Source: Bacteroidales bacterium (GTDB taxonomy: Bacteria; Bacteroidota; Bacteroidia; Bacteroidales; Prolixibacteraceae). Taken from it: a stretch of 64,000 nt of DNA. The position numbers and the translations under genes were made by a program. This document shows, piece by piece, positions 10,401 through 17,656 of this stretch (positions are counted from its first letter, which is position 1; the number at the start of each line of letters is the position of its first letter). The stretch is taken from contig JAAYDJ010000037.1 in assembly GCA_012729335.1 (NCBI GenBank), forward strand, positions 88,727 to 152,726. Reading direction: 5' to 3'. Under the pieces are notes generated by a model. That model was not told where the DNA came from and did not search any database. It saw only the letters and a program-made list of their open reading frames with translations.

Positions 10401-10680
10401 CGAGGAAAAAGCGTTTTACGATATTCTGATTCGTGTTCGCGATACCCACGAATTTGACTACTCCGACGACAAATGTATTGTGCTTGCCAAAGCTATTAAA
10501 GATTTGGTGGACGATAAAGCGGAATATGTCGACTGGTCAACCCGGAGCGACATTAAAGATTCCTTGCGATGGGATTTAACCAAATTGCTCTACAAAAACG
10601 GCTACCCACCACAATGGGATGAAGAAGTATTTACTCAGGTATTGGAACAAGCGGAAAATTTTAAAAAATATTGTGACTAA
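7497..10680 (+). pseudogene. hsdR: Type I RM restriction/translocase subunit HsdR, frameshifted
   Basis: About 1061 codons in two frames. The first (7497-9596) holds the HSDR_N nuclease domain with RRPDILLFINGIPMLIIELK (PD-ExK type), Walker A GATGCGKTYTM, the helicase motif DEAH in SDEAHRSQ, and TYVGFTGTP. Near 9540 the frame breaks: the sequence reads CGC TAC ACT CAT TCA, whereas the family reads R-x-T-L-I-Q-T-I, which fits loss of two bases (CT) from a CTC-rich spot. The second frame continues with ATLIQTISRVNRVYPGK, helicase motif VI, and the C-terminal helical domain to 10680. Total length is 1 modulo 3, as expected for a 2-nt deletion. The truncated product would lack the motif VI Arg residues and could not translocate DNA. 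hsdR follows hsdS by 18 bp. Confidence 0.9.
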
Positions 10681-10942
10681 TTTCATTTGTAAACCAGATA
10701 ATTAAGGAGTTGGAGTTTAAGTGGACGTAGGTGAAGATGTAAGATTGCATCGGCTAATGAGCCGAAAAATCAGTAAGAACGGCATAAAGAATCGTCCTTG
10801 TTTGAGCGAGGAGCGAGCGAGACTGGACGATCTGGGATTTGCTGAAAAGCTCAGACCATTTTAGTTTTTATAGTTGGACACCCGTTTGAATCAAGCAGGC
10901 TACATCTTTTTTTCCTCATACTCGATTGGGGGTCAGGGGCAT
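10681..10942. other. Intergenic region with hairpins, right edge of the defence island
   Basis: No gene is seen in the 262 bp between hsdR and the convergent glycosyltransferase. Two inverted repeats stand out: TCGGCT (10750-10755) with AGCCGA (10760-10765), and ATCGTCC (10791-10797) with GGACGAT (10825-10831) enclosing GAGCGAG direct repeats. Neither is followed by a T run. Base composition changes from AT-rich to GC-rich across this segment, so it probably marks the end of the acquired island. No duplicate of this sequence was seen at the left edge. Confidence 0.5.
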
Positions 10943-12634
10943 TTACCGGCTTTGGATGTGCTGGTCGGGGGTGACAGGCGTGGACCGGAGAAGAAAGAGG
11001 GTATCGAGGGCGTTTACCCTGGTGTGGGGGAGGAGGTATTCCAGGGTGAGGTTGTTAATCCAGACGTGGGAAAGGGGGGTGATCTCCGGGGGCGGGAATT
11101 CACCCGGGGGCATCCGGTCGACCACCTCGCGCGTGGTGAGCACCCAGTTACCGGGGGTACGCATCCTTCCGAAAAGTTCCAGATCGTTGACCAGCTGCCT
11201 TACCGGAGTTTTTGAGTAGAAGAAAAGCTCATGGGAGAAATAGTTGTAGTTGCCCAATTGTTCCTTTGGGCCGGCCTGGGTGTTGAAGATGGCGGCGGCT
11301 TTTACCGATGCCTGGTCATTGAAGATGTGAGGTGCCACGTGGCTGTTGATGAAAAGGTTGAGGGCGATGGCCATGGCCAGGGAGGGGATCAGCAGGCGGG
11401 TGGCGGGGCTGCCTCCCTGTATCAGGGGGTGCAGGGCTGCCAGGAAGAAGGGTACTGTCAGGAGGCCCATCCAGGCCCGCTGAAAGGGAAACAGCCAAAA
11501 GAGCAGCGCCAGCAGAAGGATCCCGGTGAGGGCGGCCACACCGGTTTGCACCGGCAGAAGCCATCTGAAAAGGAGTTGTTTTGGCTCCCGGAGCAGGGCC
11601 GTGAGCATCCGGCCTGTCACCACAGAAAAGAGGGGCACCAGGATATAGATGTAATTGGGCAGTTTGCCGTGGGCCAGCGAAATGATGAGCAGGTACACCC
11701 AGATGCCCCAGAAAAGGAACCACCCGGGTTCATCCATGCGGCGCAGGAACAGCGCTCTCCATTGCAAGGCAAGGGCGGTAAGCAGCAGGAAGGTCCAGGG
11801 AGCGTACAGATAAAGGAGATTGGAGAGGTAAAAGAGATAGTTGGAGTCTTTGCTGACCAGGGTGCCCTGGATTCTCCCCACGTTATTGTCCCAGAAAAAA
11901 AACCGGATGCCTTCCATGCCGAACTGGTTATAGAGGCCGGCCAGAGCCGGGAGGATCAGGATTATGGGGATCAGCAATCCGGCATACCAGCGGAAGTCCA
12001 GGACTCTTTTTCCCTGGCCGGAAAAGAGCATACAGCCCAGGAGTGCCGTGGCGGGAACGGCGGCTCCCACCGGCCCTTTGGTGAGCATGGCCAGTCCCAG
12101 CCCGGTAAACCCCCACACCAGATGGTGTGTTTTCTTATTTTTCAGGAAGAGGTAAAACTGCCAGAGGCTGAACGTGACCAGGCTCTGCAACAGGGTGTCG
12201 GTATGGATGTCCATGTTATAGAGGAAGCTGATCTGGGAGCTGGCGGTGAGAAGGGCGGCCAGCACTCCGGTTTTCTGGTCATAGAGGGCGCTGCCCAGTT
12301 TAAAGGTAAAGAAGATTCCGGCGAAGGAAAAGAGCAGGAGGGGCAGTTTGAAGGCCAGGTCGGAGATGCCGAAAAGATGAAAAGAGAGTGCGCTGAGCCA
12401 GAAGAGAAGGGGAGGTTTCTGGACATAGGGTTCTCCGTGGATTTTCAGGTTGATAAACTCTCCGGTGTCGTAGATTTCACGGGCCAGGGCGGCATATTTG
12501 CTGGCATCGCGGGTGACATGGACGAAAAGGCCGGCGGCATAGGCCGCTACTCCCGCCACCAGCAGGAAGAGAAGAATGCCCCGGCTACGGGGGGGCAATA
12601 AACGCGATATAATGGCCTGAATGCCCATGGTCAT
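10943..12634 (-). CDS. ArnT-like GT83 / PMT-superfamily membrane glycosyltransferase
   Basis: A 563-residue polytopic membrane protein of the ArnT/PMT GT-C type. The first periplasmic loop holds RDASKYAALAREIYDTGEF, with the conserved acidic residue, and EPYVQKPPLLFWL, which closely resembles the EPYFEKPP-type motif of ArnT enzymes. Around ten hydrophobic segments follow, then a soluble C-terminal part from about residue 440. Such enzymes move a sugar from an undecaprenyl-phosphate carrier to lipid A, glycans or protein at the outer face of the inner membrane. The acceptor here is unknown. The gene diverges from argH across 94 bp. ATG at 12634 or 12628 (MTMG) could start it. The long plus-strand frame over it is a shadow. 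Confidence 0.85.
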   Translation of the reverse strand: MTMGIQAIISRLLPPRSRGILLFLLVAGVAAYAAGLFVHVTRDASKYAALAREIYDTGEFINLKIHGEPYVQKPPLLFWLSALSFHLFGISDLAFKLPLLLFSFAGIFFTFKLGSALYDQKTGVLAALLTASSQISFLYNMDIHTDTLLQSLVTFSLWQFYLFLKNKKTHHLVWGFTGLGLAMLTKGPVGAAVPATALLGCMLFSGQGKRVLDFRWYAGLLIPIILILPALAGLYNQFGMEGIRFFFWDNNVGRIQGTLVSKDSNYLFYLSNLLYLYAPWTFLLLTALALQWRALFLRRMDEPGWFLFWGIWVYLLIISLAHGKLPNYIYILVPLFSVVTGRMLTALLREPKQLLFRWLLPVQTGVAALTGILLLALLFWLFPFQRAWMGLLTVPFFLAALHPLIQGGSPATRLLIPSLAMAIALNLFINSHVAPHIFNDQASVKAAAIFNTQAGPKEQLGNYNYFSHELFFYSKTPVRQLVNDLELFGRMRTPGNWVLTTREVVDRMPPGEFPPPEITPLSHVWINNLTLEYLLPHTRVNALDTLFLLRSTPVTPDQHIQSR

Positions 12635-12728
12635 GCCAAAAGTAACGCTTTTTCGTCACTTCCCGCTACAAGCTTCCGGGCCGGCAGGATGACCTCATTT
12701 TTGCTATCTTTGCTCAAAAAGCGCAGTC

Positions 12729-14078
12729 ATGAAGCTTTGGGAAAAAGGAATAAGTGCTGATGCGGCCATAGAGGCTTTTACGGTAGGCCGCGACCGGGAG
12801 CTGGACCTCTTGTTGGCCCCTTTTGACATTTTGGGGTCGATGGCCCATGTGATCATGCTGGAGTCGGTAGGGTTGGTGACGCGTGAGGAACTGGCCCGGC
12901 TCCACGCGGCCCTGCGGGAGATGTACGACCATGCGGCGGGCCCGGGAATGGTCATTGAGGAAGGGGTGGAGGATATCCATTCCCAGGTGGAACTGATGCT
13001 CACCCGGCAGCTGGGCGATACGGGAAAGAAAATCCACAGCGGGCGCTCCCGCAACGACCAGGTGCTGGTCGACCTGAAGCTTTTTATGCGTGACCGCATT
13101 GGGGAGCTGGCGGATAAAACCAACCGCCTGGCCGGGGAATTCCTCGCCAGGAGCAACCAATATAAAGAGATCCTGATGCCGGGGTATTCCCATTTGCAGG
13201 TGGCCATGCCCTCCAGCTTCGGCCTCTGGTTCGGGGCCTGGGCCGAAAGCCTGGCCGACGACCTCCTGTTCCTGCAGGGAGCCTTCCGGATCGTCAACCA
13301 GAACCCCCTGGGTTCCGCCGCCGGTTATGGATCTTCATTTCCGCTCGACCGGACCATGACCACCCGGTTGCTGGGATTCGAGGACCTCAGCTACAATGTG
13401 GTCTATGCCCAGATGGGACGCGGCAAGTCAGAACGGGTCGTCAGTTTCGCCCTGGCCAACCTGGCCGCCACCCTCTCCAAATTCGCCTTTGACGTATGCC
13501 TCTACATGAGCCAGAATTTCAATTTCGTCTCCCTGCCCGACGAACTGACCACCGGCTCCAGCATCATGCCCCATAAGAAAAACCCCGACGTCTTTGAGCT
13601 GATCAGGGGCAAATGCAATAAAATTCAGGGATTACCCTACCAGCTGACCCTTATCTCCAATAACCTCCCCTCGGGATATTTCCGTGATTTGCAGGTGATG
13701 AAGGAGGTGTTGCTGCCCGCATTCGGGGAACTGGGCGAATGTCTCGACATGGCTCTGTATGCCCTGCAAAACATCAGGGTCAACCCCTCCATACTCGACG
13801 ATAAGAAATATGATTATCTCTTCACCGTGGAAGCCGTCAACCGGCTGGTACTGGCTGGGATGCCCTTCCGTGATGCCTACAGGGAGGTGGGGCGCCAGGT
13901 CACCGAAGGGGAATTCTTTCCCGTGAAAACGGTGGAGCACACCCATGAGGGAAGCATCGGCAACCTCTGTCTGGAGGAGATCACCCGTAAAAAGGAGGAA
14001 GCCTTCGCCGGTTTCAGGTTTGAACAAAGCCGCCTGGCCATATATAAGCTGCTGAATTACCCTCTCCCTGCATCGTGA
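12729..14078 (+). CDS. argH: Argininosuccinate lyase
   Basis: A 449-residue fumarase/aspartase superfamily enzyme that splits argininosuccinate to arginine and fumarate, the last step of arginine synthesis. The family signature GSSIMPHKKNPDVFELIR lies at about residues 276-293, and the substrate-binding SGRSRNDQVLVDLKLF near residues 107-122. A TATCTTTG -7 box at 12705-12712 places transcription about 10 nt before the ATG, though no TTG sits at the right distance. No other arg gene is adjacent, so the gene appears to stand alone, between the ArnT-like gene (divergent) and prfB (convergent). Confidence 0.95.
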   Translation: MKLWEKGISADAAIEAFTVGRDRELDLLLAPFDILGSMAHVIMLESVGLVTREELARLHAALREMYDHAAGPGMVIEEGVEDIHSQVELMLTRQLGDTGKKIHSGRSRNDQVLVDLKLFMRDRIGELADKTNRLAGEFLARSNQYKEILMPGYSHLQVAMPSSFGLWFGAWAESLADDLLFLQGAFRIVNQNPLGSAAGYGSSFPLDRTMTTRLLGFEDLSYNVVYAQMGRGKSERVVSFALANLAATLSKFAFDVCLYMSQNFNFVSLPDELTTGSSIMPHKKNPDVFELIRGKCNKIQGLPYQLTLISNNLPSGYFRDLQVMKEVLLPAFGELGECLDMALYALQNIRVNPSILDDKKYDYLFTVEAVNRLVLAGMPFRDAYREVGRQVTEGEFFPVKTVEHTHEGSIGNLCLEEITRKKEEAFAGFRFEQSRLAIYKLLNYPLPAS

Positions 14079-14262
14079 GAAATCGCCATCTCCCAAGATT
14101 CATCTCGCCTGATTCATCGCTCCTGGTTCATCTCCTCTGATTCATCGCTACATAGCGCGAAAGACCGCTTCAGGAGCCCATACCCCGCCTCTTATCGGGT
14201 CGCTGGCAGGAGAAGGTCAGGATTGCTCTGCGCCGGCTCCCGGGGCAACTCGCGGAGGTGGG
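14079..14262. other. Intergenic region with degenerate short repeats
   Basis: The 184 bp between the convergent argH and prfB begin with several imperfect copies of a GATTCATC-like unit (14098-14150), for example TGATTCATCGCT twice. The rest is GC-rich with no gene and no clear terminator. Similar low-complexity tails occur at the right end of the window. Confidence 0.4.
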
Positions 14263-15352
14263 TCAATCCCCGCCGAATTCCATCAGATAGGCTTTGATAA
14301 AACCGTCAAGTTCTCCGTCGAGGACGGCCTGGGCATTCCCCGTCTCATAGCCTGTTCGCAGATCCTTGACCATTTTGTAGGGTTGTAACACATAGGAGCG
14401 GATTTGGGATCCCCATTCGATCCTCTTTTTATTGGATTCGATTTCCTGGATTTTCTCCCTTCTTTTCCTCAGTTCGATCTCATAGAGCTGCGATTTGAGC
14501 AGGCGCAGGGCATTTTCCTTGTTGGTCAGCTGGGAGCGGCTTTCAGTATTTTCTATGATGATGCCGCTGGGGGCATGGCGCAGGCGCACTCCCGTTTCCA
14601 CCTTGTTGACATTTTGTCCGCCGGCGCCGCTGCTGCGGAAGGTATCCCAGGTGATGTCGCCCGGGTTGACTTCGATTTCGATGGTATCGTCGACCAGGGG
14701 GGCCACAAAGACCGATGTAAAGGAGGTTTGTCTTTTGTTCTGGGCATTGAAGGGCGAAAGGCGCACCAGCCGGTGGACCCCATTCTCGCTCTTGAGGTAG
14801 CCATAGGCGTAATCCCCCTCGAACTCCACGGTACAGCTTTTAATACCGGCCTCATCTCCGGGCTGCATATCCATCATTTTTACCGCATAGCCGTTTTGTT
14901 CTCCCCAGCGGGTATACATCCGCAGGAGCATGCTGGCCCAGTCGTTGCTTTCGGTGCCTCCGGCCCCGGCGTTGATCCTGAGTACCGCTCCCAGGCGATC
15001 TTCCTCATTGCGGAGCATGTTGCGGGCTTCCAGTTTCTCAATGGCTTCCACCGCTTCGGCATAGGCCTGGTCCACTTCTGCCGCGCCGGCCTCCCCGGCT
15101 TCATAAAACTCCCACAAAACCAGAAAATCATCGGTGATCCGGTTCACCTCTTCAAAGCCTGTGGTCCAGCTCTTTATGGTGCGGATCACCCGCATCTGGG
15201 TTTCCGCTTCCCTGGGATTGTTCCAGAACCCGGGATCCCGGGTCTTCAGTTCTTCTTCTTCGAGTTGTGTCAGTTTTCCATCGTAGTCAAAGATGCCTCC
15301 TCAGCGCGTTCCTGCGCTGTACAAGGTCACTGACCTGTTCCTTTAAGACCAT
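14263..15352 (-). CDS. prfB: Peptide chain release factor 2 (programmed +1 frameshift)
   Basis: RF2, about 362 residues after frameshifting. The short first frame starts at ATG 15352 (MVLKEQVSDLVQRRNALRRH) and stops at TGA 15287-15289. After a +1 shift it continues DYDGKLTQLEEEELKTRDPG in the main frame to 14263. Main-frame motifs are the SPF anticodon-like tripeptide in VRLSPFNAQNKRQTSF, which reads UGA and UAA, and GGQ in SSGAGGQNVNK, which triggers peptidyl-tRNA hydrolysis in the ribosome. The recoding site is the usual RF2 autoregulation: low RF2 lets the ribosome pause at UGA and slip. Reading only the 310-codon main frame would miss the first 50 or so residues. Confidence 0.95.
15287..15301 (-). 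promoter_or_regulatory. prfB: RF2 programmed frameshift site
   Basis: On the minus strand the bases read AGG AGG CAT CTT TGA followed by C. The internal Shine-Dalgarno-like AGGAGG lies at 15301-15296, the slippery CTT at 15292-15290 and the in-frame TGA at 15289-15287. This is the canonical RF2 arrangement, SD-like sequence then CTT-TGA-C, with the usual 3-nt spacing. Confidence 0.93.
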
Positions 15353-15483
15353 GTGTCTGATTTTTTAAATTCTGAGGGGCAAAGGTAACAACTTTTTGAT
15401 AAGGCCTGCGGCGTGCCCTGGCCAGAAAGCCCGGAATGATGGGCCCTGCGCAGGTCACCGGGGGAGTGACCTGCCGGAATTGC

Positions 15484-15954
15484 TCAGCCGAGGGCCTCCT
15501 CGAGGTGCCGGTGAATCAAGTCGGGTTCAAAGCCCCTGCCCTGGGTAAAACGGATCACCTGGGCCATCTTCTGGTATTTCTCCACCTTTTTAAGCCCTTT
15601 GGCTTTCTCCTTCATGGTTTTGACCAGCAATGCCACATAGGCTTCATTATCAATAGAGTCCAGTCCGGCCCTGATCTCCTTGTCGCCGATCCCTTTCATC
15701 TTCAGGTAATATCTGATCTTGACCCTTCCCCATTTGTTGATTTTGAATTTTTCGCCGGCGAAGCTGATGGCATACCGTTCATCGTTGAGGAAGTTCTCTT
15801 TTTCCAGTTTGGCGATGATATGTTCTTCGGCCAGGGAGTTTGCCCCCAGCGCCCTGATCTTTTTGCGGATATCGGCCACACACTGTTCCGAGCGGCTGCA
15901 GAGGGCCGCCATTTTCCGGTAGATCTCAAGATCCTGTTTTTCCTCGTTTTCCAT
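15484..15954 (-). CDS. recX: Regulatory protein RecX
   Basis: A 156-residue RecX/OraA-type protein built of three-helix repeats. Family features are LCSRSEQCVADIRKKI near the N-terminus, ENFLNDERYAISFAGEK and WGRVKIRYYLKMKGI in the middle, and a third repeat ending HRHLEEALG. RecX caps or destabilises RecA filaments and so tunes recombination and SOS signalling. recA is not nearby. The ATG at 15954 gives the family's usual length. The gene is on the same strand as prfB, downstream of the divergent lemA promoter region, and prfB starts 131 bp further on. Confidence 0.88.
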   Translation of the reverse strand: MENEEKQDLEIYRKMAALCSRSEQCVADIRKKIRALGANSLAEEHIIAKLEKENFLNDERYAISFAGEKFKINKWGRVKIRYYLKMKGIGDKEIRAGLDSIDNEAYVALLVKTMKEKAKGLKKVEKYQKMAQVIRFTQGRGFEPDLIHRHLEEALG

Positions 15955-16122
15955 TTTGCCCGGTTGTCGGTGAAAAGGGAAGCGTGTCCATCACCACCCG
16001 ATGGGATATTCCCGACGTTAAAATTAAGGATTATGTTCCTATCTACCAAAACGGAGGGAGTCTCTTCGGTCACAGACGTCAAAAATCGATTATATTTGCT
16101 GGTAACTAAAAAAACATGAACT

Positions 16123-16680
16123 ATGGGATTTCTGATTTTACTCGGACTGGTTGTTCTGGTTGTTTTCTGGGTGATGGGCCTGTACAACCGGATGGTCCGG
16201 CTTCGCAACAACCGTCAGAATGCATTTGCCGACATTGACGTTCAACTGAAGCAGCGGCATGATCTGGTGCCACAGTTGGTGGAGGTGGTCAAGGGGTATG
16301 CCAAGCATGAGATGGAGCTTCTCACCCGGATCACGGAAGCGCGGTCGGCTGCCATGGGAGCTTCCACCATTGACCAGAAAATTGCGGCTGAAAGCCAGCT
16401 CTCCTCGGCCCTTCAGGGATTAAAGGTGCAGGTGGAGGCCTACCCTGACCTCAAGGCCAACCAGAATTTTCTCCAGTTACAGGAGGAACTGAGCGATATC
16501 GAAAACAAGCTGGCTGCCGCCCGAAGGTTCTTCAATGCGGCGACCACCGAATACAACAACGCCATTGAAGTCTTCCCGGCCAACCTGATCGCCGGGCCTT
16601 TCGGATTCCGCAGGGAAACCCTCTTTGATCTGGGCACCGAAAGAGCCGAAGCCGAGAAACCCCCTAAAATCCAGTTTTAA
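16123..16680 (+). CDS. lemA: LemA family protein
   Basis: A 185-residue protein with one N-terminal membrane segment (residues 2-20) and the LemA core YNRMVRLRNNRQNAFADIDV plus LKQRHDLVPQLVEVVKGYAK. The rest is a helical bundle predicted to face the outside of the inner membrane. The biochemical role of LemA is not established, but lemA is very often paired with an M48 protease, as here (11-bp gap). A TATATTTG -7 box at 16091-16098 lies 24 nt before the ATG, without a good TTG at the -33 position. Both genes probably form an operon. Confidence 0.93.
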   Translation: MGFLILLGLVVLVVFWVMGLYNRMVRLRNNRQNAFADIDVQLKQRHDLVPQLVEVVKGYAKHEMELLTRITEARSAAMGASTIDQKIAAESQLSSALQGLKVQVEAYPDLKANQNFLQLQEELSDIENKLAAARRFFNAATTEYNNAIEVFPANLIAGPFGFRRETLFDLGTERAEAEKPPKIQF

Positions 16681-16691
16681 CACCAGGGCAG

Positions 16692-17621
16692 GTGCAATAC
16701 GTCGGAATACAATCTCAAATCAGGAAAAATAACCTGAACTCGGTGCTGATGCTGGTGGCCTTTCCCCTGCTTCTGCTGGGCATGGTTTACGTTTTTCTTT
16801 TTTTCTCCACTCCGCAGGGAGGAGGTGTTCCGGTGGGTTCCACCTTTGCGGGAGTGGCCCCCCTGGTGATTGCCGCCACCCTGATCTGGTTCGCCGTAGC
16901 CTGGTTCTTCCATACTTCCATCATACAGCAGGCGACCGGCTCCAGGCCTCTGGAGCGGAGAGAAAACAAACGGGTCTACAACCTGGTCGAGAATCTCTGT
17001 ATTTCCACTGGAATGGCCATTCCCCGCATTTTCATCATCGAAGACGATTCCCTGAATGCCTTTGCCAGCGGCATCAGCGACCGCACCTACGCGATCTCCC
17101 TGAGCCGGGGGATCATCAACCAACTGGAAGATGACGAACTGGAGGGGGTGATCGCCCATGAGCTGACCCATATCCGGAACAGGGATGTCAGGCTGCTGAT
17201 CATTTCGGTCATTTTTGTGGGGATTTTTTCCTTCATTGCCAACATGGTTTTCAGGAGCGCCCGTTTCGGGAGTTTCGGGAACCGGGGGAAAAACAACGCT
17301 CCCGTATTGCTGGTGGCCCTGGCGGTGTCAGGGGTAGCCTATCTGATCAGCCTGGTGTTGCGGTTCGGGATCTCCCGTTCGCGCGAATACATGGCCGATG
17401 CCGGTGCCGCGGAGATCACCCGCAAACCTTGGGCCCTGGCGGGAGCCCTGCGGAAAATCTCAGGCGACCCCCTCATTGAGGCGGTTAAAAGCAGGGATGT
17501 TTCACAGATGTTCATCGAGAATCCACAATTGGTCAATAAGGAGTTTTCCATTGACCGGGTTTTTGCCACCCATCCGCCCATTGAAAAGCGGATCAGATTA
17601 CTGGAGCAATTCGCAGGATGA
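16692..17621 (+). CDS. M48 family (HtpX-like) membrane metalloprotease
   Basis: A 309-residue zinc protease. Two hydrophobic segments near residues 18-38 and 55-75 precede the catalytic domain, which holds VIAHELTHIRNRD, the HExxH zinc site, and the third ligand Glu in SREYMADAGAAEIT. Two more membrane segments lie between them. The C-terminal FATHPPIEKRI block is typical of HtpX. Such proteases degrade damaged membrane proteins under envelope stress. The start is GTG at 16692, 11 bp after lemA. No ATG fits, because the next Met is past the first conserved residues. It overlaps by 4 bp a potential ATG (17618) of the next frame. Confidence 0.9.
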   Translation: MQYVGIQSQIRKNNLNSVLMLVAFPLLLLGMVYVFLFFSTPQGGGVPVGSTFAGVAPLVIAATLIWFAVAWFFHTSIIQQATGSRPLERRENKRVYNLVENLCISTGMAIPRIFIIEDDSLNAFASGISDRTYAISLSRGIINQLEDDELEGVIAHELTHIRNRDVRLLIISVIFVGIFSFIANMVFRSARFGSFGNRGKNNAPVLLVALAVSGVAYLISLVLRFGISRSREYMADAGAAEITRKPWALAGALRKISGDPLIEAVKSRDVSQMFIENPQLVNKEFSIDRVFATHPPIEKRIRLLEQFAG

Positions 17622-17656
17622 GGTTGCTGCAGTTGTTTAATACGAAGCGAATATTT

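Noticed and set aside
11231..12601. Long plus-strand frame of 456 codons opposite the ArnT-like gene
   Set aside because: It is a shadow frame, Gly/Gln/Glu-rich without any domain. The minus-strand protein has clear ArnT motifs and membrane helices.
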